Assembly (NCBI RefSeq): GCF_029227915.1 | Contig: NC_079875.1 | Location: 10,909,001 to 10,973,000 of the forward strand | Direction: 5' to 3' | Source of the DNA: Hydractinia symbiolongicarpus | Taxonomy: Eukaryota; Cnidaria; Hydrozoa; Anthoathecata; Hydractiniidae | Length of the DNA: 64,000 nt | Shown: positions 1 through 38,600 of the stretch, one piece after another | Numbering within the stretch: the first letter of the stretch is position 1 | How the letters are laid out: every line of letters begins with the position of its first letter | Translations under genes and position numbers: made by a program | Notes under the pieces: model-generated | Database searches by the model: none | What the model was told of the DNA's origin: nothing | The model's input: the letters and a program-made list of their open reading frames with translations, nothing else

Positions 1-212
1 TCATCAAGAGAACAAGATGTTCTACCGAAGGTTTTGAATGAAGAATGTGACGATGAATCTCTCGTTTTTATTTTTAATTAAAAAAAAAAGGTTCTTAGAA
101 TTATGTGTAACAATAGCAGTACACAGGAAAGTAGTTGCATGATAGTTATACCGCACTTAAATTTTTTGAACCAAGATTTATATAACTATAACATCAAAGT
201 ATTTTTTTTTAG

Positions 213-25247
<25,035 letters not shown>

Positions 25248-26192
25248 ATGCGATTAGTGATGGGCATGTATCTTAGTGATCAATTTGGACATTAATTGTT
25301 GTTTTTGTTGCATATATAAATTTGTCACATTTAAAGAAAAAACCTGTTAAGGATCGACGTGAAATGGCCATGTTTTATAAAAGGTACTAATAGAATTAAA
25401 GGTTTCAGAATTTTATTTTTTTATTTTATTTCTTCTGTTCTGTAAAGTATGTTAATAACATAACATACATGAACTTGCTCTTAAAAATGCTGGACTAGAC
25501 ATTAATATTCAATAAATATTTATTTAATTCTGGACATAATATTTTTACAAACTGCTGATTTTGATTATTTCTCACAATGGCGGAACGACATCAATTAGCT
25601 AGTAATTTGCATTCGCTAGGCTGCAAAGGTATTTACTTTTATGGCAGTGTAGGCCGAGTAACTAGCATTAAAAACGCACTGGATGCACTGTCAACACAGT
25701 CAGCATTATCGAACAATCCGCTCACCCGAAATTGCACGAAATATCGTGATATCCAGGGTTGGTGACGTGGGCTAAAATTATTACTCTTTAAATTTTTATA
25801 TATAAACAAATAACCTATAATTTGAAGTCTGACGTGTGATGTGATCATTGACAAATGCAGAGTGGCAGTTATGTACATAGAAACTGTCTTTTTAATGGAT
25901 TGTGGTTAAAAACTCTGAAAAACTATAATATATGTCCTGAATTGCACATTAAAAGGAATGGGTTAATTAATTAATAATTTTTTTAATTAATATTGAGCCG
26001 TAACGTACCGTTTTTAAAAGTTTGCATTGGGGTGGTGTTGGTATAGAAAATCATAATTTTATATATTATCCAATATTTTAACTATTGCTAGGTTATTTGT
26101 GTACGGCGTTTAAATACAACTTCTTTGCAGATATTATAAAGTTGTTATTATGTTACCTTAAATTGTAATACTGTACCCAACATTTTAGCGTC

Positions 26193-26319
26193 TCTATAAT
26201 ATTACCCTTTGTCTGTTCGTCTGGCTCTGCGCAAAATTGTACCGCAAGTACAGGAACATCCGAAATGCGGTAAATAAAGACGGGCGACCCCGTGGACTTA
26301 TCCACGGTCCACTGACTAT
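26193..26319 (+). mobile_element. Diverged mini-Helitron, intergenic
   Basis: Begins TCTATAATATTACCC, contains GCGCAAAATTGTACCGCAAG, and ends with the hairpin CCGTGGACTTATCCACGG and CTAT in place of CTAG/CTAA. The same family as 5247 but older. Confidence 0.75.
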
Positions 26320-26539
26320 TCTTTATTATAATACTCGTTGTCTGACTGTGAACCAATCCAAAAACAGGGTAATTTTGTAGGAGCATCAAAGACGCCAACA
26401 TGCCAATATTTTAATATTTTGTTACTTTTGTGAGAACATTAAAACCACAAGCAGCAATATTAACTTAGTTTCAGAGCAATGATCAGAACAATCTGAAACA
26501 ATAAGAACTTGAGCCACTAAAGAAGCTGATACCCAGTAA

Positions 26540-26712
26540 ACACAAAGACGTCTTAAAGACGTCTTTTCTCGTCTCCAGCTCGTTCGGACGTCCTTAGACC
26601 AGAAAAAGACGTCTTAAAGAAGTCTTTATTTGGTCTTCGTTAGACCAGTCAAATCTCGTTCGAAAGAAACGTCTTAAAGACGTCTTTGTTTGGTCTCCGT
26701 AAGACCAGTTAA
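26540..26712. repeat. Palindromic AAGACGTCTT repeat cluster
   Basis: Three diverged units, each with one or two AAAGACGTCTTAAAGACGTC-type palindromes followed by TGGTCT-C/TCGT-TAGACCAG. The 5' and 3' halves of each unit are partly complementary. Intergenic, about 1.2 kb after the TRPM2-like polyadenylation signal. Confidence 0.8.
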
Positions 26713-29700
26713 CACAGTTAGCACAGATAGTAGTTTACATTATTAAATCATAGTCTTTAAAGAATTAGTTATAATGACAAAATAAATAAATAGGTGTATT
26801 ATAAGAAATTTTTGTACTTCTTTATGTTTCGGGTTACTTGGAATGTGTATAACATTTCTGCTGACATCTCTACATTCATACCCCCGTACCGTGAAAGTTC
26901 GCGCCTTTTTCAAAATATACTTTCGGCGGATTTTTTTCAAGATTTTCTGAAACACCTAAGGCCGAGCTCCTTGGGGAAACAATAGAAATATCATAAAGGT
27001 AAGTCTACACTTTCATTTTTCTTCATATACACAAACATAAAAATGGTAGGCAGATGCTCGTCTAGCTAGCTAATACTATAGTATTAGGTAGCTAGAGACA
27101 AGTACCATTTCGTCTGATAGACATTCATATGAATAGACCATTAGTATCTAGTGGTAAAAGGGGACGTTTTGATAACAGCGACACGACATTACAGGGATTC
27201 AGGCAAAGCTCCTGTCACGTTACACAAGGGAACATTCGCAACTAGGTAAACCTGCTTAGGATTATTCAGCCGTGTTGTTTTTAAAACGTCTTCACACACG
27301 ATTGAAAAGCTTGGTTGCTTAAAAAACTCAAATTGTTAGCGTTAACTATACCTGCAAAAGCAATAACCAACGATTTTTTTGTAATTAAAGTATGATGAAC
27401 CACTTCTAGGAGGACATTCAATAGCAAATTTGTTTATCTAAAACACTCGGAAAATCCCATTTCTTTTCATAATCAATTGCTACTCGTGCTTTAACTACTG
27501 CCAATTGATGTAGGCGAATGCCCACAGCAAGACATTGCAAAGTCCCACACAAAGTCTTTCTGACGTGTTTTACGGCTTTGCTTTGAGTGTTACCACGTTC
27601 TAGCTTAGCTCCTACCAACATCTACAAATTTTCAAATTTAGTTGAAATCGTAAAAAAAATCATGATCAAGTAGCACCGCTTCTTTTACCAATGTGTGTTA
27701 CGCACCTTTCTGTTTTCTGTCTTGAAAAATTGTGCGTACGCAGAATCTTTTGCGTCTACGTTCTATTTGCATTTCTCTATCACTTTGCTGCAGACTTCTT
27801 TGTAGCATAATCAGCAATATCAATTTTTAACTCATGATTTTTCGTCTGTGCACCACAGCCGCCCTGTTTTAATATTTCGCCTTTAATTTAATTTTTAGAG
27901 GAGGGCATATTTTATACTATAAGTAAGCTGTTTTTATTGCTAAAAAAGGAACACGATTAGTACTAGGAAACTCAAATCCTTTTGGATTAACAAAGTTGAT
28001 ATGTAGAGAATACCAATTGCATGATAGCTAGCTCAAATATGCCAATACTGGAGCTTTATTGAAGAAATTTAAGTTAAAATACAGTTGATTTGGTCATAGA
28101 TACTAGAATGTTTTCCATTAAGTGCCAATGCAGGCACATTTTCTCAGTGGTCTTTTTTCCTGTCCCCGCCATTCTGTCAATCAATTCCAATACATCTATA
28201 TTAATGTATGAAATCGGTTAAAGAGATTAATTCTCCAAAATGAACAAAAAGCGTATGAAACAAAATAGAATGAAAACAATTTGAATCTCCAACTAACTTT
28301 CTTGGAAAAGTTTTATGCTCTGCTCGAAATATATACTTATGGCATTTAAACAAGGCTTTCTTACAGATAAAATATTGTACAATCAAGTAAAATAACATAT
28401 ACATAACATTAAAACTGTGAGAAAACAGGAGAATTTATATTAAAATGACCTAACAGTTTTGTCCGCTTAGATTATAAGTTATAAAGCATAAATAAACATG
28501 GTTTTTTTCCTCGTTCCCAGGGCCCTTTTCTCGAAATTTGATTTTTGGTACAAGGAAGTGAAAAAGATCCTCAGGTAAAAAGTTTGCAGGCAGAGGAAAC
28601 TTCGTCCACCGAAATGCATACTGAAAACAATTATTCCAGAAGCTAAACTAAACTGCTAAGCTAAACTTCCGCTAAAACCTTTTTAGGTAAAAATTTACTA
28701 CAAAAAGCCCAACAAATGTTAAAGGTTATGGTATACGTTGACAATCAACCAGGTGTTCAAGGTCCCAGTAAAATTTGTTGTAGACAAAATAATCCTTTTT
28801 GCTCTGGCTCTATATGGCATCAACATTCACAAAAGGTTGCAGAAAAGAGCAGTGTTTCCTGTTTAGCTACGAGTGTAATTTAAAAATAACGTAAAAAAAG
28901 ATCGCCCAATGACTGCCTGACAGCATTCGTTGTACCATTGTGGTAAAGTTCAATTGTAGTTCGATTTTGTGCCGAATGGTTCTTTGAAAAAAACGTTTTA
29001 TTTGAATAAAATAGAAAAAAATACTAATTTTCAATGTAAAAATGCCGAACTTGTCGCAGCCTTTTGCTGCAAACCGAAAGCCATAAGATGTCATATTTCA
29101 GTTACCATGTACCGTAAAGCCACACCGCGCTGCACAACGTTTTTCTTGATGTTAATTTAGTTCTAATTAAACTAAATTTATAACTTTTCTACGACAAAAG
29201 CTACAAAAAAGTAACTGGCTGATTTTCCATAGAATGATATAATAATTAAGCACAAAGGATCAAACAAAATCGTGTTCAAACCGTGTGACCATGCTGCGCT
29301 AATGTTGTGCTTTGACAGAGAGAATTTATGCTGTGCTATCTCCATGGTCCGACATACCTAAAAATATTCCTCGAAATTTAATTCGTTTAGGTATTAAAGA
29401 TACGTTTAAAAAGTATACACAGACAGCTACGTACATACAAAACTAAATAACAAAATCTACAAAGTTTGGATATAAAAATCATACACTATCAAAAGCTACA
29501 TACCTCAAGGCTAGTTTCCACTGCAACAATATATTGTAAATTGTACACAATTGTGCATTCTTGTACGAGATATTGTACAGATGTAATGGACGTACATCAT
29601 ATTGTGACTTCAAAGCCAACAAGTTTTTTTTAAATTAAATCAGTTTGATTACGCATATTAGCATCATCGAAACAAAAGTGCGATTTTTTTTTATGTTAAA

Positions 29701-30271
29701 TATTTATACCCTTCTTGTATATAATTTTACACCAGTTAGTACAATTAATTAAACAATATTGTGTATTGTAGCAGTAGAATCAACCCATTTTTGGAAAAAA
29801 ACTTTGTCAGACAAATTTTTGTTACTTAAAGAATTTTTGGTTGGTTACGTTAAAATATTTAGTTTAAAAAAATTTAATAAAATCTTGACTAAACAAAGAA
29901 AAGACTTTTTCCATATTCGGTGTAGTTTGTCATTTCAACTCATTTTCATGGCAATACCTCTAATGTTTTTCTTATCTACAAAAACACAATTTCAATAGGA
30001 AAGTGTATGTTTATTCTTGAACAGATTCAGGAAATTTTTGTCGTGGTTTCTTGTTCAACAAAGTTACTAAACACCCTACTTTTAATAAATTTACAGAAAC
30101 TTTAACCTTATTTGTATCAACATATACAAATTCAGTTTTTATAATTTTGCAATCTTACAGTGAATGGAAATGCTTAAATACGCTTTCAATTTTTTTTCCA
30201 TAACTTGTTCATACAACGTATGGTTTTATTGCAAAGTACAAATCGACGTTGTTTCGTTAACTTTTATGACT

Positions 30272-32606
30272 TTACAGCTCGGTGGCTTTTTCCAGAACTG
30301 GAATTTCTTGTACCAGTTTTCCGTCTAAGTACTACAAAAAACAAAAATGATTTTAACTGGATTGTATATTACAACGATTAGCAGAAGGGGAACAATATAA
30401 GACTCTAATTGCTGTATTAGCATAATGTGTTCCTCCCACTAATGTGCATAGAATACGAGTATTGTCTCATATATCTGCATTCAGTTCGTTCTTATAACAA
30501 AACCATATGTTCGATCTTAAAGTCCTAAGCTGTCTATAATTCGCATTTTTGCGCCATGAAACACTGAAGGCTGTAACAGCATTGTATAGGAGGAAGCGGA
30601 GACAAAGCTTGTGTTGATCATGGCCATAATATGGCTGAACTGCTACGAAGGGCGTGATTTAGCAAACCAAAGAGGTTAATTTCAAAAAATTTCTCCTGGT
30701 GCGCTAACTCCGACCATGGTGTGACCTTACACTGTATAATACTTGGGTAACTTCTTCGTGGAGTAAGGAGCTAACTCAACATAATACTACTAACCACTTT
30801 AGTTGTTTCTGGTGATGGTGGAGATTTTTCATCATCACTACTGCTATCACTGCCCGAATCTGGTTTCTTTTCAATGTCGGAGTCATCTCCGCTCTTCAAA
30901 TTTACCTAAAAGCACAAATAAAAGCCATAAGAGCTGGTTCCCGTGTACTTTAAGATAAGTTTTTCATATGCTGGATTTGTAGGCAGTGTAATATTTTTAA
31001 TGTCAGTTTGGCCTATAAAGTGCACATTATTTATATCTTGCTGCATTTAAGACAAAGAAAGAATGGTCTACTCTTACTAATTTTACGTTAACAGGCCGAA
31101 AGCCGAACGACGGTGTCGGAGGATATTCATTCATTTCATAAGCTGGATTATCAAAATGGGTAGCTGCAGGCGATTTGGGTCTAACAGTCACAGTCATAGT
31201 GCTTGTGTACGTTGGCTTCGCGTTACCATTTTCGTCAGATATTTTTACATGAGGAATACCCAGGGGATCTATATGTTGGAATGTATACTTGCGCTTCACT
31301 GGTTCCTTCTCTTTCTTACCACAGAACTATAAAAAATATAAAAATATGAAGCTAGTTATTTTAATTAACCGAATCATTACATCCCTTGGAGGCAAAATTG
31401 CACGATTCTAAGTTTTATCACCAAAGAATGGCTAAATTTCAATTGTACGTTTTTTAAGAAAAAAAAATCGCAAAATTCTGGAAATACACTTTTGGGCTTG
31501 TATTGTATTTTAGTTTCAACAGGACATGTGAAGCTGCAGTTACCCTTTTTTCTTTTTTTATAGTATACTAACAGATAATATTTTTCCTATTTACTCATAT
31601 TTCCTTATTTCATATTTCCCTAGTAAGTTTTACTTCAATTAAGTACTAAAATAATTTAATACTTAATGATATGAAAATTTAAATATTCAACATTATCGTT
31701 TTAGGCGTTGTGTTAATTATTCATTTGTTATATGCTTAGATCTTTTCGAAGTATTTCTGTGCCATATAGTCTATTTTTTGTGTTACCATAAGTTTGTACA
31801 TAAGTGTCCTTGTGAGCATTAGTTTCTATGTTCTAATGTCACACTGTAGTGTTTTATTGTGTTGCTTTTTAATTGTTTGCTTAATTGTCCATTAGGGACT
31901 TCTGTTTCATATGTTTGTAAGGTGTGTAGTTGTTCAGATGATGCAGTGCGTGTAAGTGGACAGCAAATTAGCAAATTACTAGTTTGTTATGTCTTTTTAA
32001 GTGAACATTTTTGTTTTGTTTTTAGTTTTGTGGTTGTAACAATTGGAATAGTTGTTTTTTGTAATGACACTTAAGTCAATTAACTTCATCTATCTATAAC
32101 AGTTTCGTTTGTGCTGTTATATGTCCGTGTGCGCAAGTAAAAATAATTTTCGCGAAAAGAACTTACGCAGCGGGCTTTTTTAGCCACTAGTACAATAGTA
32201 ACATTAAGTTTTTTAAATATTTAGACGCATACCTAGATAATCTATTCTTAATTAGAATAAATGCTAAAAAACCATTTTATTATTATTATAAAATAAGCAG
32301 AAGCTTTTCGAACTACGTTCGTCTTCAGTGCAAAAATGTACAAGTATAAATTCGTCTTATGAAAAACATCGGCTACTAACAGCTTGTTAATAGGTTAAGT
32401 GGTATTGTTATTTAAGCATTTTTATCAACACTGTGAGCTAAAAAAATGCATTTAATTACATAAAAATATTAGGAACTTACAATCCAGCAACAACAGCACA
32501 GCCATAATAAGAATATAAGGGATGCTACAATAATTAAGATAATCAGCCAAATAGGCCAGTCATCTTCATCATGATCGTCATGAACAACAAACACGACATG
32601 AGTGAA
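30272..32606 (-). other. Transmembrane helix and cytoplasmic tail exons
   Basis: Exon 9 encodes WPIWLIILIIVASLIFLLWL followed by CCCCW, a single membrane helix with a juxtamembrane cysteine cluster that could be palmitoylated. Exons 10-12 encode a ~139-residue tail with FDNPAYEMNEY, an NPxY-like motif, then a Ser/Asp-rich acidic stretch (DSGSDSSSDDE). The C-terminus ATEL matches a class I PDZ ligand (S/T-x-hydrophobic). All three tail exons are phase 0. Confidence 0.8.
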
Positions 32607-35600
32607 CTAAATAAAAATACATCGTATAAAACACGTGGTATAAAACACGTCGGTTCAAACACGTCGGATAAAACATGTCGTATAAAGCTTGTCGTAGAAA
32701 AGACATTGTATAAAAGACGTCGTATAAGACACGTCGTATAAAACACGTCGTATAAACGTCAAAGAAACATCATAAAACAAGTCGAGTAACAAAACCCTTA
32801 AAAATAACATTATGGAGGCACGTCTTTTGCTTGATAAGAATACAGTAAATCATTGAATGCTCATTGTAGACGCTTCAGGCGTTCTTATTAATTTGAGTTA
32901 GGAGTTGGGAAATAAAAAAAACATACTTTAAAAAAAACATTACGGGAAGCGCCTAATAACCGACGGCAGATATGCATATTCAGTTGAAGCGCTTGTTTGT
33001 ATTTTCTTTTAAAATAAGAGAGTTATGCAGCAGGACTGCTTGTTTTGCAAAGGGCGCTTGTTTAATTATTTCCAATAATGGAAAGCGTTAAAGTGAAAGC
33101 TACGTTTATAGAAACATTTACCGTTCCGTTGCCAAAATGTTTTCCTATCTCTGCTGTATCACCTCCTTGTAATAACTTCAAAAGTTCTACTACTGCAGCA
33201 TTTGTCAAATCTTTATTTGGCTCCTTACTGGACTTGTAGCTGATGTAAAATTTTACAACAGCTGTTTCATCAGGGCTGCTTTTACAATTTCCTAAGTTCA
33301 TTACAATCACTTGATCCGCGCCTGTACTTTTCTCCACATTTTTTGACAAAACTTTAGCAAGTCCTTCTCTAAATTCTGGGGAATATTTACAAAAATCTTT
33401 CCATAGCATTGTTAACGTCACGTTGCCGTAGAAATCTGGTTTGTCGGGAGAATCTGTTGTGTACAGGCGTTCTGTAGTGGCGATTGTCGGTTCTTTCGTT
33501 GTCGGTAGGCTGGTGCTTGTTAAGGGTGTATCTGTGGGTTTCTTTGTCGTAGCATTTGTGTTAAGCCCTTCCGTTGTAGCATTTGTTATTGGACTATCTG
33601 TTGGTTTTGATGTAGTGTTTGATTGTGTTGTAGTTTTAGGCTTCTCTGTTGTTTCTTTGGTAGGTGGAAGAACTGCTACAGAGGAGGACATTACAGTTGA
33701 TGTTGAAGGACTCGGTTCTATGGACTTTGTTGGCGTTGTAGATGACTGAGTTTCTGATTTAGTACTGGACGAGCTGGTGCTACTTTTAGTTGGAGTTGCT
33801 TCAATACTAGTTAATGACTTTGACGCCGATGTTGATGATTTTGACGCAGATGTTGATGATTTTGTCGCCGATCTTGATGATCTTGTCACCGACGGTAACG
33901 TACTTGAAGGCGGCAAAACTTTAGTCACACCTATAAAAATGAACAATTTCAAAGTAGGGTATTTAAAAAACCATTTATTAGAATCTAACTTGGTTGAAAT
34001 ACTGTTAATCCGATTAGATTTCATATGATATTAAATAAACACGCGTTCTTCTGTTGTACTACACACATAACTTTACATTTCGAAGTGATCAAATGATATC
34101 ACATACGGGTAAAGTTGTTTCAACAATATGTTGAATAACAGTACTAATATAAAACAAAACTTAACATCTTTGAAACTTACTAAGGATTGTGCTTGCAGAC
34201 GATCCTATCTGATAAGAAGAACTTTTCAGTGCTGGTGTACTTCTTGATGTGCTTAGAGTGACTTCAATTGTTGGTGATGTTTGAACTTCAGTAGACGAAG
34301 GAAGTAAGGTGGCTATTGGCTCTGTAGTTGAAGATGTAACTACCATACTGTCGCTAATGGATATAAGGGACATCGATTTTATATTTGAAGCTGATATGCT
34401 TCTTTGAGGGCTGTTAGAAGAACTAAGAACCATGCTGACTTCAATTGAAGGCGTGAATAATCTAGTCTTAATTGTAGCACTAGTTGATACAGATTCTCGT
34501 CTTGTTGTTGGCGCGATTTTTATAGAAGTGGAAACTTTTTCCTCCACTTGTGAAGATATTATTGGTAAGGAGGAACTTGATGAAACTAAAAGGTAGAATC
34601 GGATTAGTATTTTCTTTCAATGATGTCTAGCGTATTTTGCATATCAAAAACACATTCTCTTAGGGTGATAACAATGTTCTTGCAGAAGGGTGTGCGTTTA
34701 ACGTTTAACGTTTTCTTTTTTAATGTTTTAATAACTTAACAAAAATAATTTAACGTTTTAATAACGTTTTCTTTTACCGTGTTGTGTTCATTGCTAAAGT
34801 GTAAAATAGATTATCTATTATCACATTCAATGTTGTGGTAATAGAGAGCTGATGAAGAATATTTCTATGTTAACTAACCCTTTTGTTTAGAAAATCTGGA
34901 CCAAAAAGCTTAACAAAATATGATAGGGTGCAATAATTTCAGTTATTCGTGCATTTCAAGAGTGCAATGGGCGACAAAGACAGAGAATACACGTATCTAA
35001 AATGGTAAATTACAGTATGCTGATGTCTGATTTGTTAGGCCAGATGAAATTGAAGGTAAATATGATATTGAAGGTTTCAAGGATAGTAATGTAGCAGATG
35101 GTATTCTTGTATCTGTGGATGAATAGGTAGCTAAATACACAAATAATACTCTTCTATATATACTTTATTGGAAAAGCCTTCGGCATATGACCTAGGTGCA
35201 CTAACATATATTACACGTGTGAGATTTTCCCTAACTCCATTTTACAAATTTGCAAAAGTAGGTCAGCTATCATGTTCAAGAAATGATAAGCTTTGAATGA
35301 TAATGGAACACTGAACAGAGAAAATAGTGCGATAGTGCGTGCGATAAATTAAAAAAATTAAAACATTGAAACATTTTTAGCGGGAACCCCTATACAAAGG
35401 CGATAATGAAACAACGAACAACGTATGCATGGTTGTGTAATGCAATGATTTGTTACTAATACAATATTGCACTGTGCTGTGAATTTATGCGCGTAAATTG
35501 TATGATATATTATGTGTAGCTATGCAATCTGGTGTAGCAGTAATACAGTGTTGTGCTGTCAGATATTTTGATGACTAAGAGTAGTGTACGGTATTAAAGG

Positions 35601-38600
35601 GCATAAATTGTATGGTATGTTATGTGCAGTTATGCAGTCTTGTGCGGCAGTTACATAGTGTTTATATAGTAGCAAAGAGTGTTGTGCGGTGTTACGCAGT
35701 CTTGCATAACAATTTCCTGTGCAGATAATCTAGCGTGCAGTGCCAATATAATGTCTACGTACTAGAGCTTGCAGAATGCATCGTTGATGTTGCATCCATG
35801 GAGCTTCTTGTAATAACTGTGGTGTACATTTCCATTGAAATATAGCTTGTTAATGCTTTGCTGTTACTTTTAACTGTGGAAAGGGCTAAATATTAGGTAA
35901 TGTTTTGTAATATTGTAATGTTGGTAAATGTAAGATAGTACTCGCTTTTTGTATAAATACTGGGATTGTATTTTTTTTTGGCAAATTTGTTACTGATTTA
36001 AAAAAAAAGATTTTTTCTGAGAAATTGTTGCTTATTAAAAGAAAAAAGGGAAGTGGCGTTTAATCTCACCTATAGTTTGTTTAACCTTCACTGTTTGAAA
36101 AATAATCTCTATAATTACGGGTATCATTAAATGCATTCCTGTATTAATGATACCCTTATTTTGTTAAAAATGGTAGCAGAATTTCTCCTGCTAATGATGC
36201 ACCAAATAGCTTTTCCCAGGATATAAAAAAATCTTAATTTTCAAAGGGCTAGTAACTAGCTAATATATATATATACTATATGCGCTCAGGTTATAAAACA
36301 GTGAAGCCATTTCAAAAACTCGAAAAAACTACAATGCACTGTGCAAGATGAAGGCAATATTTGAATAGTAGCTCAGTTGTTGAAGAAATTCTAAGGCATT
36401 TGATGTAACTTAAAAAACGGTTTTAAATGTTTAACTCAAAAATGGTTTATGGTACCTAAAATTTAAGATAAACTAACAAAACTGTACAGAAGATGTTTAT
36501 GGTTATTTGTGACAATTTGGGCACCCTATTTTCTTGAAAAGTCAAAAAAATGTGTCAGTGTGAATGGGAAAATTATATGTGGTGTTTGTTAAAAGAAATA
36601 ACATTACTGTAGGCCGACGTTTGACTTGGTGCATCAGATGAAATTAATGATGAGGATGTCGAAAGCTTTAAGGACATCAAAGAAGGGGTTGCGTTTAATG
36701 TGTCTGTGGTTGGATGGATAGCTAAATGTACAAATAGTACTTTAAACATTTATTTTTTGCTTTTTTAATGCAACTTTTTTCTTACTTATTGGTGAATGTC
36801 ATCTTCTTGTAATTAGCAGTTTCAGAAGCTCTAGGTATTTTGCAGTACAATGGTAACTTGAGTTGCTGTAGTTAGTAAATAAGGTTACGCAATCAATTAT
36901 GTAGCTATTTTGAGCTTTTCGTCAATAGTTTATGATGCGTTTTGGAAAGATACTAGCCTAAAATATGATCACAGACAAGGAAATGATAAATTCAATGTTT
37001 TGTAAAGACTGTGGTAGATCATTTAAATAATAATACCTAGAATGTTTACGACAGACGACTTTATAATAAAAACAATTGTTCCATAGCACACGCAAATAGA
37101 TAGTGACCACTTAACGCAAAGAGTGATGCAAAAGTCTTATTTATTTCTGGTAGAGAATCTACGAAGTAAATTGAAAAAAAAAAAAAAAAATTAGTGTTGA
37201 GCGAGTGTGCTTGTGGGAACGAAACATGTATGAATAAATTACTGCATACTGCTGTTTGGTTTGATGGATCAGATGAAATTTATGTATATGACATTAAATT
37301 TTATAATGATACTACGGTAGCAGTTGGATTTGATGTATCTGTAGCTGGATGCGTGGTTAGTTAGATAAGTAATAGCTCCCACCATTCTTTCAACGTTTTT
37401 TATTCATTTCCAAACCAGTTCAGTAGACCTCAGTCATCAAAACATTTTTGTAGATATTCAAATCAAGACCTGCAACCAATCTCGCGCCTTTTTATTGTCA
37501 TAAAGACATAGAAAATCAAGCTTATTAGTTGTGATGATTCAAAACCCAGACCCATCTCATCAAGTAGCAATTAAATTAACGTAACTCAATCCGTGCTATT
37601 TGACACTTAACAAAAGATATCATGCTTTATGCTGGTATGCTGGTACTGTTAAGTTAAACAATCGATTACCACATATACAGATTGTTGTAACTAGAAGAGA
37701 ATTCTGCTATGTTAAAAAGGAATTAATAGTGTTATAATATGCGAGGTCTATAGAATCTAAAAATTTGCGGTTTATTACTTTTACCTGTGGGCCTAATGAA
37801 TTTAAAAATATGCGGATACTGAAAAGAATGGGATGCAATTAGTACATTCGTTGCCATGTATGCTGCCTTTTTGTACGGTTTGGGTGTGTTGTGCATTTGA
37901 CTGAAAATATATTATGGTGTAAGCAAATTGCTGTGCTGGACAATCAAACGTGCAGTGCGAAAAAATGATTACATACTAATGAAAGAGGAATGCGCTGTTG
38001 TTTTTGTCTCCATGGAGCTTCCTTTAAGAATTGGACTTGATGGTTCCATTGAAGTAGATCTTGTTCCAACTTTACTGTTGCTACTTACCAAAACTGTGTG
38101 AAGAACGAAATACGTGTTATTGACAGCTAATTATTTTTCTTATTTATATAGATGCGTCTAAAGGGATGCCTGTGCAAGTGATATTGAAAGACGTATGGTT
38201 TTTGTGTAAAAATGTAATGAAGATACTTACTCTGAAATAGTAGGATGTAACCTTTTTAACAATAATAAAACCCCTTATAAATTTTAGAGTAACGAAGTAT
38301 TATTTTATTGTTAGGTGGCAAAAATAAATTCAAAATGATTATTAGTGCGAAAAAAAAATTCTCAATCTGAAATGTGAAAAATAATTAAAATACGGAAGAA
38401 TGTAAATTTAAATAATTTTTAAATATTTTTTTGTAAAACATTTCGCTTTCTTAAGATTTCAGAAGAGGTTAATGCATTTTTAAGCTCTTGAAAACGTTGA
38501 TAGATAAAAATTTTAAATACGGTAAAAATATTTCGCAGTTAAGTTGTGCATGACAAAAAAAATTATGTGCGGATATTATAAGTCATTAATACCCGATTGA

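Larger units (their letters stand above)
25248..30271. other. Intergenic region between convergent TRPM2-like and lectin receptor genes
   Basis: The two genes point toward each other. The region holds the TRPM2-like polyadenylation signal (25511), a mini-Helitron (26193), the AAGACGTCTT cluster (26540) and, at 30225-30230, the lectin receptor polyadenylation signal on the minus strand. Open frames here are short and have no recognisable motif. Confidence 0.7.

Noticed and set aside
1-75. Possible upstream TRPM2-like coding exon at the window start
   Set aside because: One frame is open, but no donor gives the phase 2 needed by the exon at 213, and no family motif is visible.
27418-27621. 67-residue minus-strand ORF
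   Set aside because: Composition is somewhat protein-like, but there is no convincing splice context or known motif; left unassigned.
33441-34028. Val-rich plus-strand ORFs
   Set aside because: Antisense shadows of the mucin/SEA-like exon 8 on the minus strand.
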